A stretch of 13,019 nucleotides of DNA from DASVBJ01 sp036375895 (GTDB lineage Bacteria; Actinomycetota; Actinomycetes; JACCUZ01): the NCBI GenBank assembly GCA_036375895.1, contig DASVBJ010000048.1:1-13019 (forward strand), given 5' to 3'. Under the pieces are notes generated by a model, which was given only the letters and a program-made list of their open reading frames with translations, searched no databases and had not been told where the DNA came from. The stretch's first letter is position 1. Each line of letters begins with the position of its first letter. This document shows, piece after piece, positions 12,101 through 13,019 of this stretch. Both the position numbers and the translations under genes were made by a program.

Positions 12101-13019
12101 GCCTGCTCACGCGAGGGCGGCCGTCGGCGGTGGACCTCGAGGCGGTGCGGTCGGCGTTGGCGGCGGTGGACGACCCCGAGCTGCACCAGCCGCTCGACGT
12201 CCTCGGCATGCTCGGTCCGGTCGAGGCGAGCCGCGGCGGGGTCGTGCGCGTCACCGTCCGGCTCACCACCCCGACGTGCCCGATGACCGATCGGCTGCGT
12301 GCGGACGTGACCGCGGCCGTCACCCGGGTCGCCGGGGTGCGCGGTGTCGAGGTCTCCTTCGAGCCGATGGGCGAGTCGGCGAGGCTGCAGCTCGCGGGTC
12401 AGCTCCGCGGCGGTCGGCCGGACGGCGTCCACCCCTTCGGCCCCGACTCGTCGACCCGCGTCTACGCCGTCGCCAGCGGCAAGGGAGGCGTGGGGAAGTC
12501 GTCGGTGACGGCGAACCTCGCCGTCGCGCTGGCCCGTGACGGACAGCGGGTGGGGGTCCTCGACGCCGATGTGTGGGGCTGGTCGGTGCCCCAGCTGTTC
12601 GGGGTGCGCCGGGCGCCTGTCGCGATCAAAGGACTGATGCTGCCGGTCGAGGCGTACGGCGTGGCGCTGATGTCGGTGGGCTTCTTCACGTCGGGGGACG
12701 AGCCCGTCGTATGGCGCGGGCCCATGCTGCACAAGGCGATCGAGCAGTTCCTCGGCGACGTCCACTGGGGCGAGCTCGACGTCCTGCTCATCGACCTCCC
12801 GCCCGGCACCGGTGACGTGACGCTGTCGCTGCTCGAGCTCGTGCCCGATGCGGCGCTGCTGGCGGTGACCACCCCGCAGGTGGCGGCGCAGACGGTCGCG
12901 GCCCGGGTGGGCCGGATGGCCCGTGACCTGCGGATGCCCGTCGCCGGGGTGGTCGAGAACATGTCGACGCTGGTCTGCGACGGGTGCGGCGCGTCGACGC
13001 CGCTGTTCGGTGAGGGCGG
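12097..13019 (+). CDS. Mrp/ApbC-family Fe-S cluster carrier ATPase (3' end outside window)
   Basis: The first 307 residues are present; the gene continues past the window. Residues ~13-90 form an Fe-S assembly (MIP18/DUF59-like) domain with TTPTCPM (Cys61). The P-loop ATPase follows: deviant Walker A SGKGGVGKS (127-135), DADVWGWSVPQLFG, VWRGPMLHKAIEQFL, IDLPPGTGD (232-240), and a CxxC, C294-D-G-C297, after ENMSTLV, which in the family binds the bridging [4Fe-4S] cluster at the dimer interface. Its ATG overlaps the molybdoenzyme stop (ATGA) with AGGAG 5 bases upstream, so it is translationally coupled and may be dedicated to loading clusters into the multi-cluster oxidoreductase. It could also be the general housekeeping Mrp. 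Confidence 0.93.
   Translation, partial: MSLLTRGRPSAVDLEAVRSALAAVDDPELHQPLDVLGMLGPVEASRGGVVRVTVRLTTPTCPMTDRLRADVTAAVTRVAGVRGVEVSFEPMGESARLQLAGQLRGGRPDGVHPFGPDSSTRVYAVASGKGGVGKSSVTANLAVALARDGQRVGVLDADVWGWSVPQLFGVRRAPVAIKGLMLPVEAYGVALMSVGFFTSGDEPVVWRGPMLHKAIEQFLGDVHWGELDVLLIDLPPGTGDVTLSLLELVPDAALLAVTTPQVAAQTVAARVGRMARDLRMPVAGVVENMSTLVCDGCGASTPLFGEG

Overview
The window comes from a very GC-rich bacterium with strong G/C bias at third codon positions, many GTG starts, ATGA-overlapping genes and several apparently leaderless genes. This is the signature of a high-GC actinobacterium, possibly Pseudonocardiales or Geodermatophilales; that placement is a guess from gene flavour and not a database result. 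No tRNA, rRNA, transposase, phage gene or CRISPR array is visible.

Left part (1-5114), mixed chromosomal genes. A gene-poor, hairpin-rich stretch (1-427) leads to a small VOC/glyoxalase-fold protein (428-805) bracketed by two long intergenic palindromes (228-281 and 825-875). Then come a SAM-dependent methyltransferase (978-1679), a convergent small lipoprotein-like protein (minus, 1736-2143), a divergent conserved actinobacterial protein (2210-2629), a MarR regulator (2737-3228), a convergent MFS transporter (minus, 3235-4428) and a 2H-phosphoesterase/2'-5' RNA ligase-like protein (4590-5114). A 17-residue relic of a second methyltransferase lies upstream of the MFS gene.

Right part (5126-13019), a sulfur-metabolism locus. 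On the minus strand, a rhodanese/metallo-beta-lactamase fusion resembling a persulfide dioxygenase (5516-6652) is followed by an ArsR-family regulator (5126-5461). Divergently, a tight plus-strand operon encodes a DsrE2-like protein, TusA, a fused four-cluster ferredoxin/NrfD membrane subunit, a cytoplasmic molybdopterin oxidoreductase of 957 residues, and an Mrp/ApbC Fe-S carrier that runs off the window end. From TusA onward the genes abut or overlap by ATGA.

How the genes may work together (inference): DsrE2, TusA and the rhodanese domain would carry sulfane sulfur as protein persulfide. The metallo-beta-lactamase domain would oxidise persulfide to sulfite. The molybdenum enzyme with its fused Fe-S/NrfD partner would then act as a cytoplasm-facing, quinone-linked oxidoreductase, perhaps a SoeABC-like sulfite dehydrogenase or a polysulfide/thiosulfate-type enzyme. 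Mrp would supply Fe-S clusters. The ArsR protein lacks two of the three classical metal cysteines and may sense reactive sulfur. Two related operator-like sequences lie in the divergent control region.
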